Part shown: piece by piece, positions 3,288 through 9,389 of the stretch | How the letters are laid out: each line of letters starts with the position of its first letter | Position numbering within the stretch: position 1 is the first letter of the stretch | Assembly: GCA_903911455.1 (NCBI GenBank) | Contig: CAIWDQ010000433.1 | Location: 1 to 9,389 of the forward strand | DNA: 9,389 nucleotides | Direction: 5' to 3' | Origin: an uncultured bacterium | GTDB taxonomy: Bacteria; Bacteroidota; Bacteroidia; Bacteroidales; JACABE01 | Made by a program: the position numbers and the translations under genes | Notes under the pieces: model-generated | What the model was told of the DNA's origin: nothing | Databases searched by the model: none | Seen by the model: the letters and a program-made list of their open reading frames with translations, nothing else

Positions 3288-5777
3288 TTAAAACTCAATC
3301 TGAAGCTTAGCATTCAACTGTCGTGGAGTAAGATAATTGGGGACAGCATACTGACGATTGTCAATATCAGTAACCCATATATATGATATAGTATTACTAA
3401 CCTGCAAGAGATTAAACACCTCAATACTCAACCAGATATTCCCCATGTTTCTTAATATATTTTTCTTAGAATAGAGCTTGGTTTTATCCCTCAACAAAAA
3501 AGATGAACCAATATCAACCCTACGATACGAAGGCATACGTAACACTTGCTTGTCGGGTAGCGAATTAGGCGGCCCAAAAGGCAGACTTGTGCCAAACACC
3601 AGATTAAGATGCATCTTAATATTAGGATGCTTGGGCAGATAATCCTGAAAGAACATACTAAAGGTAACCAACTGATCGGTAGGTCGCGGAATAAAAGGAG
3701 TAACTGTTACCGAACCATTGGTATCGTAAGTTATCTTCTGCTTGGTTTGCATAATTGATAAACTTGCCCACGATTCAATGCCTTTTACAAACTCACCATT
3801 AATCCTGAAATCAACTCCGGTAGCATATCCCTGAGCATTATTAGTAGCGTAATAACGGATACGGACATTGTCAACAACATAAGGAATAAGATTGTCAAGA
3901 TATTTGTAAAAAGCTTCGGAGACAAACTTAAAAGGACGCCCCCACAACTTAATATTCATATCGGCGGAAGCTACTAAATGTATAGAACGTTGCGCCTTAA
4001 CATCGGGATGTAGTTTACCTTCAAGATCAATCATCTCTTTAAAGAAAGGAGGTTGATAATAAATGCCCGACGAAAACCTGAACAACACATCACGCTCCCA
4101 TCTGGGCCTGAACGAGAATGTAAACCTCGGACTTATAAGCAGATCTTTGTTGTAATCCCAGTAATTAAACCTTATACCATATATTAATTTATACCTATTG
4201 GAATCCTGCCCGTCAATAGCCCATTCATCCTGTATAAAACCTGAATATCTGTTGGAAGAAAGATCGTAATTTGATTTATAAACATTCTGCAATTCCAAAG
4301 AACCCGGATTGTGAGCCATCCCAATAGAATCTGAATTAAATGGCAAAGTATAACCGGATGAATCAACCATCTTCCATTCACTCAGTTTATAAGTAACTTG
4401 CTCCCTTTGGTATTTAACTCCCCACTGTATATTATGGTTTCTTTTAACGATAGCACCGCGGTTTTCAAAATTAAAAACAGTAGCCTGAAGATTGTTTCTT
4501 GCATGTTCGATATAAGTTCCAATCCCTCTGTTGAACGTAGGATTACCAAATTGATCACTGCCAAAGTCAGTCCCTAATTGATACAACCAATACTCACCTT
4601 GTATGTCGTAAGTTTCGTCTTCATAAGTTTTAAATGCAGAAACGATATTCTTTATTTTAATATCTTTATCAGGACGATAAGTATAAGTAAGAGCACCAAA
4701 GAAAGTCTCAAAACGATCTAATTCCTGTCCATCAAAATAAATCTTCAATCTCATAGCATTATTAATAGTTCCGAAGTCGGTTTCTCTGTCCTGCGGAACT
4801 ACATTGTAAACATTTCTAGCATAATTACCCAAAAAAGAAAGCTCAGACTTCTTAGTTAAACTATAAGTAAGCAAAGTTTGAACATCAGTAAACGAAGGAC
4901 GGTAATCGCCTTTAGTTTGTAATGAATTAAGTAAATATTGATTTGATTTCTGCCTAACTCCAATCAGATACGTAAAACGGGAACTATCGGCACTACCCTC
5001 AAGATGCAACGATCCTCCCAACAAACTCATAGAAGCTGAACCTGCAAATACAGTTGGTTTCTTATATTGAATATCTAAAGCCGACGACATTTTATCACCA
5101 TACTTTGAATCAAAACCACCTGCTGAAAACAAAACAGAACTAACAAGATCAGGATTAATAAAACTTAAACCTTCCTGTTCGCCTGATCTGATAAGCAATG
5201 GACGATAGATTTCAATATCATTTACATAAACTAAATTCTCATCATAATTACCACCTCTTACACTGTATTGCGAACTTAATTCATTGTTGGAATGTACACC
5301 GGGCATCGTCTTAACTAAACCTTCAATACCACCGGTAGGACCGGGCAATTCATTAGAGTTTCTGGGATCTAAACGCGAAAAATTAGATGTACGCAGGTAA
5401 GTATCATTAATATCAACAGCATCTAATAATTTAGCCGTATCTTTTAATACAATATTTATCTCTCTAACTTCAGAATGTTTTAAATTAATTTTTATTTCCT
5501 GAGGTTGAAATCCAATACATTGAATGATTAATTTTAATTCCTTTTTAGAAGGAACGTTTAATGTATACTTTCCAAATTGATCTGTTGTTGTAGAATAAGA
5601 AACATTATTAAGCCATAATCCAAGATTAACAAACTGTAAAGCCTGATTTTTCTCATTGGTAACTTTTCCAGTAATTTTGGCATCTTCCTGCGCTTTTAAT
5701 GAAGTAGGAATTAAAATAATGAACAATAAAATGAAAGAAAGTAAAAAGAAGTTGATTAGAATCTTAGATTTGTTCAT
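3288..5777 (-). CDS. TonB-dependent outer-membrane receptor with N-terminal carboxypeptidase-regulatory-like domain
   Basis: The 829-residue product has a signal peptide (cleavage near L-K-A-Q, residues 27-30) and a carboxypeptidase-regulatory-like beta-sandwich (about 34-117: I-T-G-K-V-T-N ... D-Q-F-G-K-Y-T-L ... I-G-F). Next is a plug domain (about 145-240) with V-K-T-M-P-G-V, Y-S-V-R-G-G-N-Y-D-E-N and V-Y-V-N-D-I-E-I-Y. A 22-strand-type barrel follows, ending in Phe, the usual signal for barrel insertion. TonB energy drives substrate import through such barrels; the substrate is not readable here. It is shorter than typical SusC (about 1000 residues) and no SusD follows, so it is FecA-like in scale rather than a SusCD pair. 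It starts 22 bp after the 222-residue gene, so the two form an operon. Spot counts suggest higher GC in the barrel half than in the N-terminal half. Confidence 0.93.
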   Translation of the reverse strand: MNKSKILINFFLLSFILLFIILIPTSLKAQEDAKITGKVTNEKNQALQFVNLGLWLNNVSYSTTTDQFGKYTLNVPSKKELKLIIQCIGFQPQEIKINLKHSEVREINIVLKDTAKLLDAVDINDTYLRTSNFSRLDPRNSNELPGPTGGIEGLVKTMPGVHSNNELSSQYSVRGGNYDENLVYVNDIEIYRPLLIRSGEQEGLSFINPDLVSSVLFSAGGFDSKYGDKMSSALDIQYKKPTVFAGSASMSLLGGSLHLEGSADSSRFTYLIGVRQKSNQYLLNSLQTKGDYRPSFTDVQTLLTYSLTKKSELSFLGNYARNVYNVVPQDRETDFGTINNAMRLKIYFDGQELDRFETFFGALTYTYRPDKDIKIKNIVSAFKTYEDETYDIQGEYWLYQLGTDFGSDQFGNPTFNRGIGTYIEHARNNLQATVFNFENRGAIVKRNHNIQWGVKYQREQVTYKLSEWKMVDSSGYTLPFNSDSIGMAHNPGSLELQNVYKSNYDLSSNRYSGFIQDEWAIDGQDSNRYKLIYGIRFNYWDYNKDLLISPRFTFSFRPRWERDVLFRFSSGIYYQPPFFKEMIDLEGKLHPDVKAQRSIHLVASADMNIKLWGRPFKFVSEAFYKYLDNLIPYVVDNVRIRYYATNNAQGYATGVDFRINGEFVKGIESWASLSIMQTKQKITYDTNGSVTVTPFIPRPTDQLVTFSMFFQDYLPKHPNIKMHLNLVFGTSLPFGPPNSLPDKQVLRMPSYRRVDIGSSFLLRDKTKLYSKKNILRNMGNIWLSIEVFNLLQVSNTISYIWVTDIDNRQYAVPNYLTPRQLNAKLQIEF

Positions 5778-5799
5778 GCAGTTTCAGTTAATATTTTTA

Positions 5800-6468
5800 T
5801 TATTGATTAATCTTTAAATCCCCATTTTGCAAAGCCTTTAAAAATTGAGACCATGCGATAGGATTTAATAAGTTATTTGGAGGATATTGTCCACTATAAT
5901 AAAGTTTGCTAATTTGTTGATCAACATAGTAACGATAATTCATACTACCATCCATTTTAAACCTGTCAAAGTCAGTTCCTGCAGCTTTATCATTACGTAC
6001 AATATCTTTTATTTCTTCTTTAGCAAGATTTTTCATTGCAATCTCATAATCATCATCTTTAACCTTAAGATTAAGAAAAGCATTTTTAAAACTTTCCTTT
6101 GATGGCCAGGGATATATTTGAGTAACCGGTAATAAAATAGTATCTCTAACCATTAACTGAACAACTGCAATATTTTCACTTGTAGTATTATCAGGTATTA
6201 TAAATTCTGCATTTTTAAAACCAACAGATCTAAATAATATTACATCACCTGCATGAACAACTAATGTAAAAAAGCCATGTAAATCTGCTAACACACCTCT
6301 TTTCTCACTTTTAATCATAACCTGAGCAAAAGGAATAGGTTCTTTAGTATCTGAACTTAAAACAATACCTGCAAATTGCACAATTTTCTTTTCTTTTTGT
6401 TGTGCAAAAAGGCTTGTACTAAAGAGTACAAACAATAGTAATGTATATTTCGTAAAAGTGTTATTCAT
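5800..6468 (-). CDS. secreted carboxypeptidase-regulatory-like domain protein, receptor operon lead gene
   Basis: The 222-residue product has a signal peptide ending L-F-A-Q (residues 20-23) and a carboxypeptidase-regulatory-like domain (about 32-113) with F-A-G-I-V-L, P-I-P-F-A-Q-V, G-F-F-T-L-V-V-H-A-G-D and a R-S-V-G-F strand. After this comes a distinct segment, V-T-Q-I-Y-P-W-P-S-K-E-S-F-K-N-A-F (115-130), and a mostly helical tail. I recall proteins of this shape encoded beside TonB-dependent receptors in many Bacteroidota; their biochemical role is not established to my knowledge. Periplasmic or outer-membrane association is likely. The start at 6468 is required for the signal peptide and lies about 8 bases from a strong -7 box. 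It probably assists or modulates the receptor encoded next. Confidence 0.85.
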   Translation of the reverse strand: MNNTFTKYTLLLFVLFSTSLFAQQKEKKIVQFAGIVLSSDTKEPIPFAQVMIKSEKRGVLADLHGFFTLVVHAGDVILFRSVGFKNAEFIIPDNTTSENIAVVQLMVRDTILLPVTQIYPWPSKESFKNAFLNLKVKDDDYEIAMKNLAKEEIKDIVRNDKAAGTDFDRFKMDGSMNYRYYVDQQISKLYYSGQYPPNNLLNPIAWSQFLKALQNGDLKINQ

Positions 6469-6475
6469 TTAATTG

Positions 6476-6506
6476 CAAAGATAATTCATTTCTTTGTAAA
6501 AACAAC
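6476..6506 (-). promoter_or_regulatory. promoter of the receptor operon, very close to the start codon
   Basis: On the minus strand GTTG (6506-6503), a 19-bp spacer and TATCTTTG (6483-6476) match the Bacteroidota -33/-7 pattern well. Only seven bases separate the box from the ATG (6468-6466). With a usual start about 5-7 bases after the box, the mRNA would have almost no 5' leader. Confidence 0.75.
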
Positions 6507-6575
6507 TAACGAACAAAAAAGGTTTTTATTCTATTAAAGAATGATTTTTTTAAGTGATTTAATAACTATGTTAAT

Positions 6576-6720
6576 AAAAGAAACGCTCCACCTTTTGGTA
6601 AAGATGGAGCGCCGAATTTAGAAATCAAACTTAAATTAATTAAAACGAACACATTTATTATTATTTTTAGAACAAAAGTAATATTATTTAAAAATAATTT
6701 ATTTATGAATAACAAATTTA
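6576..6720 (-). ncRNA. candidate minus-strand small RNA in the divergent intergenic region
   Basis: On the minus strand a TAAATTTG box (6720-6713) is followed about 100 bases later by a hairpin with 12-base arms (6611-6600 and 6595-6584, one C/A mismatch, 4-base loop). The hairpin is followed by TTTCTTTTATT (6583-6573), which fits an intrinsic terminator. No minus-strand ORF explains a terminator here, since the operon promoter lies further downstream. The -33 element is weak, so this is tentative. The rest of 6469-6845 is AT-rich without a recognised gene. Confidence 0.3.
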
Positions 6721-6815
6721 CAAAGCAAAATTAATACATGGAAAAACAAATTGCAAGAACAAATCAGTTAACGGTACAAATAAAAAAGTTATCGGTAAAA
6801 TTGAATTATTTTTTA

Positions 6816-6823
6816 TACTTTAG
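6816..6823 (+). promoter_or_regulatory. weak -7 box candidate for the GH95 gene
   Basis: TACTTTAG departs from TAnnTTTG at one position and lies 22 bases before ATG 6846. No good -33 TTTG is seen at 19-21 bp upstream. If correct, transcription starts downstream of the in-frame ATG at 6738, supporting 6846 as the true start. Confidence 0.35.
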
Positions 6824-6845
6824 CAAGCTCTTAAATCAAATAATA

Positions 6846-9155
6846 ATGAAAATAATTATCAACAAAATAATCCTTTTAGTAATCTTTTTACTAATAGTAT
6901 TAACTAGTTTTTCGCAAACTAAACCACCACTTAAAGTATTTAAACATGATTTGCATTTTACATCACTTGCAACATCATGGGACGAAGGTATTCCTTTAGG
7001 CAATGGAATAAGTGGAGTGTTAGTTTGGCAGAAAGAAGGAAAGCTTCGTTTGTCGTTAGATCGTGCTGATCTCTGGGATTTACGTCCTGTAAAAGAATTA
7101 CTACTTCCTCATTTTACTTATATGTGGGTTTATGAACAAGTAATGAAAGCAACTTACGATACAGTACAAAAAATAGGAGATGTCCCTTACGAACGTGATC
7201 CAGGTCCTACTAAGATACCCGGTGGAGCAATTGAGTTCGACATAAAAGAATTGGGAGAAATTGATTATGTACATTTATATATAAAACAAGCAATATGTGA
7301 AGTTAAATGGAAGGATGGTGCAGTCTTGGAACTATTCTGTGATGCTAACAAACCTATTGGTTGCTACAAACTTACCGGGACAAATAAGCATATCAACGTA
7401 AAGTTAATTCCACCAATATATTGTACCAATAAGATTAAGAACAATTCAACGGCTAGCAGTATTGAAGGTCAAGGACTTCAAAGATTAGGCTATACACAGG
7501 GTTCAGTAGTACAAAATGAAAATGGTTTTAATTATCAACAACAAGGCTGGGGTAATTTTAGTTATGATATCTCTTTACAATTTAAATATGTTAATAATAC
7601 AACTGAAGGAGTTTGGTGTATCTCTACACAAAATTCTCCTTATTCAAATGCTGATGATCAAAAGAAAGCAAAAGAAGCTTTTGATATTGGCTTTGATGAA
7701 AATTTTCTATCGCATTGTAATTGGTGGGATAAATACTGGAATCAATCTTCAATTTCTATTCCTGATACTTTATTAGAACGTCAGTGGTATCTCGAGATGT
7801 ATAAGTTTGGTTCTGCATCCCGTAAAGGTGCTCCACCTATTACTTTACAAGCTATATGGACTGCTGATAACGGCAATCTTCCTCCCTGGAAAGGTGATTT
7901 TCACAATGATTTGAATACTCAGTTGAGTTATTGGCCTTCATATGTTTCAAATCACATTGAAGAAGCACTTGCATATACTGATTGGATAAACAAATGCATC
8001 CCTGCATGTAAAGAATATACTAAACATTATTTTAAAGCTGACGGGATTGATTTTGCAGGCGTTTCAACTTTAACCGGTAAGCCAATGGGTGGTTGGATTC
8101 AATATTCTTTATCTCCAACTGTTTCAGCATGGATGGCTCAGCATTATTATTTAACTTATAAATATACTCTTAATAAAGATTTTTTAACCGACCAATGTTA
8201 TCCTTTTATTTACGAAGTTGCTACTTTCTTAAATTCTGTTTTAATAACTGATGCAAACGGGAAGAAACAATTACCTATAAGTTCTTCACCCGAAATTCAT
8301 GACAATAGTCTAAAAGCATGGTACAAAACTACTACCAATTTTGATCTTTCGTTAATTAAATTTGTATTTGATGCTGCTGCTGAATTAGCCAAAATACAAG
8401 GGTTCACTAACGATGCAATTAAGTGGAAAAACTTAAGTAAACAACTCCCCGAATTTGCTATTGAAAATAATAATCTGCTGATAGCGCCCGGTGAAGCAAT
8501 GGATGTTTCGCACAGGCATTTCTCTAATCTTATGGCTATTTATCCTCTTTGTCAGTTGAATATTCATAATGCTAAAGATAGTTTGATTATTAATACTTCA
8601 CTTGATCATTTAACTAAGATGGGGCCAAGTGAGTGGTGTGGATATTCGTGGGCTTGGTATGGGGCGTTGCTTGCCCGGGCTAAGCGTTCGGATAAAGCAG
8701 CGGAGGCATTGCGTATTTTTGCAGATGCATTTTGTTTGTCTAATAGTTTTCATGTAAATGGCGACCAAAAGAATAAAGGGTATTCAAACATGCATTACAA
8801 ACCTTTTACTTTAGAAGGTAATTTTGCTTTCGCAGATGCTTTGCAACAGATGTTAATTCAGAGTGACGATGGTACAATCCGTCTTCTCCCAGCAGTCCCT
8901 GAATCCTGGAAAGAAGTTTTTTATGATAAGTTGCGTGCAATGGGAGCTTTCCTTATTAGTGTCGAAAAAAAGGATGGTAAAGTAATTAAACTAAAGATTT
9001 ATTCTGAAGCTGGTAGTAAGATTAAAATTGAGAATCCATTTAGCTCAAATAATATTATTAGTAAAGGTATTAGTCTTGATAAAGAAGTTTTAAATCAAAA
9101 GATATGGGAGTTTAATACTATTAAAGGAGCTACTTACGAATTCTTTATTCAATAA
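6846..9155 (+). CDS. secreted GH95-type glycoside hydrolase (alpha-L-fucosidase superfamily)
   Basis: The 769-residue product starts at ATG 6846. The frame is open from ATG 6738, but that start would put 36 polar residues before the signal peptide (M-K-I ... T-S-F-S-Q). The N-terminal beta-sandwich has W45-D-E-G-I-P-L-G-N-G and L-W77, typical of GH95. The (alpha/alpha)6 barrel shows L-P-P-W, H353-N-D355-L-N357-T-Q-L-S-Y-W-P, S-S-S-P-E483, D553-V-S-H-R-H558 and L-E657-G-N-F. The C-terminal part has L-L-P-A-V-P-E-S-W. From memory of the bifidobacterial GH95 enzyme AfcA, E483 would be the general acid, N357 its Asn423, D355 its Asn421 and E657 its Asp766, so two base-side positions differ. The family cleaves alpha-L-fucosyl or related alpha-L-galactosyl ends by inversion. 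It is periplasmic or exported and oriented divergently from the receptor operon. Confidence 0.88.
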   Translation: MKIIINKIILLVIFLLIVLTSFSQTKPPLKVFKHDLHFTSLATSWDEGIPLGNGISGVLVWQKEGKLRLSLDRADLWDLRPVKELLLPHFTYMWVYEQVMKATYDTVQKIGDVPYERDPGPTKIPGGAIEFDIKELGEIDYVHLYIKQAICEVKWKDGAVLELFCDANKPIGCYKLTGTNKHINVKLIPPIYCTNKIKNNSTASSIEGQGLQRLGYTQGSVVQNENGFNYQQQGWGNFSYDISLQFKYVNNTTEGVWCISTQNSPYSNADDQKKAKEAFDIGFDENFLSHCNWWDKYWNQSSISIPDTLLERQWYLEMYKFGSASRKGAPPITLQAIWTADNGNLPPWKGDFHNDLNTQLSYWPSYVSNHIEEALAYTDWINKCIPACKEYTKHYFKADGIDFAGVSTLTGKPMGGWIQYSLSPTVSAWMAQHYYLTYKYTLNKDFLTDQCYPFIYEVATFLNSVLITDANGKKQLPISSSPEIHDNSLKAWYKTTTNFDLSLIKFVFDAAAELAKIQGFTNDAIKWKNLSKQLPEFAIENNNLLIAPGEAMDVSHRHFSNLMAIYPLCQLNIHNAKDSLIINTSLDHLTKMGPSEWCGYSWAWYGALLARAKRSDKAAEALRIFADAFCLSNSFHVNGDQKNKGYSNMHYKPFTLEGNFAFADALQQMLIQSDDGTIRLLPAVPESWKEVFYDKLRAMGAFLISVEKKDGKVIKLKIYSEAGSKIKIENPFSSNNIISKGISLDKEVLNQKIWEFNTIKGATYEFFIQ

Positions 9156-9170
9156 TTCTTTATTCAATAA
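9141..9170 (+). repeat. 15-bp tandem duplication across the GH95 stop codon
   Basis: TTCTTTATTCAATAA occurs at 9141-9155 and again at 9156-9170. The first copy encodes F-F-I-Q-stop. Because 15 is a multiple of three, the duplicate preserves frame and gives a second in-frame stop. A partial third echo (TTCAACAATTCAATAA) follows. Confidence 0.9.
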
Positions 9171-9277
9171 TTCAACAATTCAATAAATACAATATATGTT
9201 TAAGTATTATTTTTTAAATTCTTTGAATCCTTGAATCCTTGAAATCTTGAATTCTTGAATTCTTTGAATCGTTGAAT
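9147..9277. repeat. two opposed 8-bp-periodic arrays (ATTCAA left, TTGAAT right)
   Basis: Left array: ATTCAA at 9147, 9162, 9170 and 9178, with the first copy inside the coding region. Right array: TTGAA(T/A) at 9223, 9231, 9239, 9247, 9255, 9264 and 9272, so the period is 8 bp with a single step of 9. The motifs are complementary, so the arrays can pair in many registers around the 39-bp spacer 9184-9222. It lies directly upstream of the terminator. Confidence 0.85.
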
Positions 9278-9283
9278 AATTTA

Positions 9284-9321
9284 AAAAAAAGAGGCTTTCT
9301 AAACAGAAAGCCTCTTTTTTT
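9284..9321. terminator. bidirectional intrinsic terminator
   Basis: A perfect 17-bp stem has arms 9284-9300 (seven A then GAGGCTTTCT) and 9305-9321 (AGAAAGCCTC then seven T), with loop AAAC. It has a T tract on both strands and lies between the + strand GH95 gene and a convergent minus-strand gene, so it can end transcripts from both sides. Confidence 0.92.
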
Positions 9322-9337
9322 ATAAAGTAATTATCAA

Positions 9338-9389
9338 TTAAAATTGAATGAGTCCTAATTTTTCAGCATCTTTTAAACAAGCTGATATA
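9338..9389 (-). CDS. C-terminal end of a minus-strand gene (partial)
   Basis: On the minus strand the last 16 codons read I-S-A-C-L-K-D-A-E-K-L-G-L-I-Q-F followed by TAA (9340-9338). The peptide has a normal helical composition, and the frame stays open to the window edge. It ends 16 bp before the bidirectional terminator in the proper orientation, which supports a real gene. The fragment is too short to name a family. Confidence 0.6.
   Translation of the reverse strand, partial: ISACLKDAEKLGLIQF

Noticed and set aside
4184..4564. Two short minus-strand frames inside the receptor gene
   Set aside because: They overlap the receptor in another frame, lack recognisable motifs and are explained as shadows of it.
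5887..6102. A + strand 71-codon frame opposite the 222-residue gene
   Set aside because: It is antisense to a well-supported gene and its Ile/Phe-rich translation has no family features.
6738..6845. ATG 6738 as the start of the hydrolase
   Set aside because: It adds 36 polar residues before a clear signal peptide, and a possible -7 box lies at 6816-6823 inside this extension.
7516..7776. An 86-codon + strand frame inside the hydrolase gene
   Set aside because: It lies wholly within the GH95 coding region in another frame and has biased Leu/Ile/Lys composition.
3288..9155. A canonical polysaccharide utilisation locus
   Set aside because: No SusD homologue or sensor/regulator is present, the receptor is shorter than typical SusC, and the hydrolase is divergently oriented from the receptor operon.

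Overview
The window looks like chromosomal DNA of an AT-rich member of the Bacteroidota. Three things support this: promoter boxes of the TAnnTTTG type without Shine-Dalgarno sites; signal peptides ending in S-Q or A-Q; and a TonB-dependent outer-membrane receptor with an N-terminal carboxypeptidase-regulatory-like domain. No rRNA, tRNA, CRISPR array or transposase gene was seen. I cannot name the genus.

Layout. (1) Positions 1-122 hold about 2.9 copies of a 41-bp tandem repeat that runs off the left edge. Each unit is built from four consecutive short palindromes. (2) Positions 245-3165 are a very AT-rich island of five short + strand genes for envelope proteins: a membrane-anchored TPR-like protein (335-928), a BamE/SmpA-like lipoprotein (1082-1417), a one-TM protein (1627-2106), a secreted unknown (2206-2625) and a periplasmic TonB C-terminal-domain protein (2634-3056). 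Their promoters, leaders and start codons are copies of one another. Two further copies (968-1045 and 3116-3139) have no gene body and run straight into C-rich hairpin repeats. A composite three-hairpin, REP-like element (1456-1595) sits directly against the leader of the third gene. (3) Positions 3288-6468 are a minus-strand two-gene operon: a 222-aa carboxypeptidase-regulatory-like lead protein and, 22 bp later, the 829-aa TonB-dependent receptor. It has a good promoter very close to the start codon. (4) Positions 6846-9155 encode a secreted GH95-type glycoside hydrolase (alpha-L-fucosidase superfamily) that appears to have conservative changes at its catalytic-base positions. (5) Beyond it lie a 15-bp duplication spanning the stop codon, two oppositely oriented 8-bp-periodic repeat arrays, a perfect 17-bp terminator hairpin, and the last 16 codons of a convergent minus-strand gene.

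How the parts may work together. The receptor and its lead protein are probably one outer-membrane uptake or surface unit. The nearby TonB-domain protein cannot energise it in the classical way because it has no evident cytoplasmic anchor, proline-rich span or ExbB/D partner here. The hydrolase is oriented divergently from the operon, and no SusD homologue is present, so this is not a canonical polysaccharide utilisation locus. The most unusual region is the left island. Its repeated leader cassettes, bodiless leaders and unrelated gene bodies suggest a locus where short envelope genes are gained and lost by recombination between shared flanks. That is inference; the repeats themselves are read directly from the sequence.
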